From Chthoniobacterales bacterium (GTDB taxonomy: Bacteria; Verrucomicrobiota; Verrucomicrobiia; Chthoniobacterales; UBA10450), in NCBI GenBank assembly GCA_025980625.1, contig JAICXG010000162.1:1-6354 (forward strand): a stretch of 6,354 bases of DNA, written 5' to 3'. The notes under the pieces were generated by a model, which was not told where the DNA came from, searched no databases, and was given only the letters and a program-made list of their open reading frames with translations. Both the position numbers and the translations under genes were made by a program. This document shows, in pieces, positions 6,083-6,354 of this stretch; within the stretch, counting starts at the first letter, position 1, and the number at the start of each line of letters is the position of its first letter.

Positions 6083-6275
6083 ACCTGGCTTGCAACTGAA
6101 CGGGGCCAAGACCGCGCCAGCAGTGCCACAACTGCAAATCCGCTTGGGCGCTCGAACTCTAACGCGCGCCGCGCAGCCGCTGGATGGGTGTCGCGGCAGA
6201 TTCATGGTTGACTTCGCCGCCCGTTCCTTCAGAACGAGCGAGAGCAATCCGCTCAATTCAACTTCGGAGGTATTC
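6083..6275. promoter_or_regulatory. Divergent intergenic region with likely promoters both ways
   Basis: This 193-base region separates the receiver gene (-) from the gene at 6276 (+) and should hold a promoter for each. On the + strand TTGACT (6208-6213) resembles a -35 box, but the hexamer 17 bases further on (AGAACG, 6231-6236) is a poor -10. On the - strand a TGGCAC with GC at the sigma-54 spacing is present, but the TT of the -12 element is missing. No convincing operator palindrome was seen. If the receiver gene really begins further upstream, this region shrinks. Confidence 0.35.
6266..6271 (+). promoter_or_regulatory. Strong Shine-Dalgarno GGAGGT
   Basis: GGAGGT is followed by a four-base gap (ATTC) and ATG at 6276. 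It is the only near-consensus ribosome binding site in the window. It fixes the start of the last gene and argues against the receiver reading frame on the opposite strand extending through it to 6286. Confidence 0.85.
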
Positions 6276-6354
6276 ATGAAACTCAATCATCGTCATCGTC
6301 TTCATCAACCGTGGCGGCTCGTTCTTGCCACCGGCATCGTGTTCGTCGCGCTAA
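6276..6354 (+). CDS. N terminus of an exported or membrane protein, cut by the window edge
   Basis: Only 26 residues are visible before the window ends. They begin MKLNHRHRLHQPWR, a basic, His-rich n-region, and continue into a hydrophobic stretch LVLATGIVFVAL. This is the usual layout of a Sec signal peptide or an N-terminal membrane anchor. The start is well supported by GGAGGT four bases before the spacer-adjacent ATG. The gene diverges from the receiver-domain gene, so the two may share a control region. The family cannot be recognised from this fragment. Confidence 0.75.
   Translation, partial: MKLNHRHRLHQPWRLVLATGIVFVAL

Noticed and set aside
6111..6126. Sigma-54-like -24/-12 element on the - strand before the receiver gene
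   Set aside because: TGGCAC and a GC at the right spacing are there, but the TT of the -12 box is missing and no enhancer-binding protein is nearby.
5901..6137. 78-codon frame on the - strand starting MQLWHCW, overlapping the receiver gene
   Set aside because: It lies in another frame across the receiver domain start and lacks domain sequence; kept only as a reminder that slippage at the A runs could join frames.

Overview
The window is 6,354 bases of GC-rich bacterial DNA holding six protein genes, two of them cut by the window edges, with short intergenic gaps. The closest fit I can offer is a soil-type verrucomicrobial chromosome (Chthoniobacterales / Udaeobacter-like). That rests on the family mix (a bacterial B-family DNA polymerase, a receiver protein with basic tails, a Tyr/Trp-rich peptidoglycan-binding protein), the weak or missing Shine-Dalgarno sequences, and a dispersed GTCATCCCGAGCG-type palindrome. 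It is an impression from memory of families, not a database result. No rRNA, tRNA, CRISPR array, transposase or phage gene is visible.

Layout. (1) 1-298 (+): C-terminal end of an aromatic-rich protein with a peptidoglycan-binding domain, followed by a strong hairpin at 312-338. (2) 461-2734 (+): B-family DNA polymerase with intact polymerase motifs but a damaged proofreading site. (3) 2775-2921: a large nested palindrome between convergent genes, whose outer arm encodes the last residues and stop codon of the next gene. (4) 2904-3791 (-): PAPS-dependent sulfotransferase. (5) 3903-5402 (+): exported M20-family metallopeptidase homologue, divergent from the sulfotransferase, with substitutions at expected metal-binding positions. 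(6) 5516-6082 (-): receiver-domain protein with lysine/arginine-rich tails at both ends, convergent with the M20 gene. (7) 6276 to the window end (+): start of a new gene with the only textbook Shine-Dalgarno sequence here and a signal-peptide-like N terminus.

The genes do not form an evident operon: orientation alternates (+ + - + - +) and the gaps hold terminators or divergent promoters. The three complete or nearly complete enzymes do not belong to one pathway that I can name. Two of them share a theme: a recognisable fold with substituted active-site residues, in the polymerase's exonuclease half and in the M20 metal site.

The most unusual signal is not a gene. The octamer CCTAACGA occurs seven times between 101 and 3960, always on the + strand and in all three codon phases, once supplying a stop codon. 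About 0.1 copies per strand would be expected with equal base frequencies. This suggests selection on the DNA word itself, for example as an uptake, recombination or segregation-orienting sequence, and it is the best candidate for an undescribed system.
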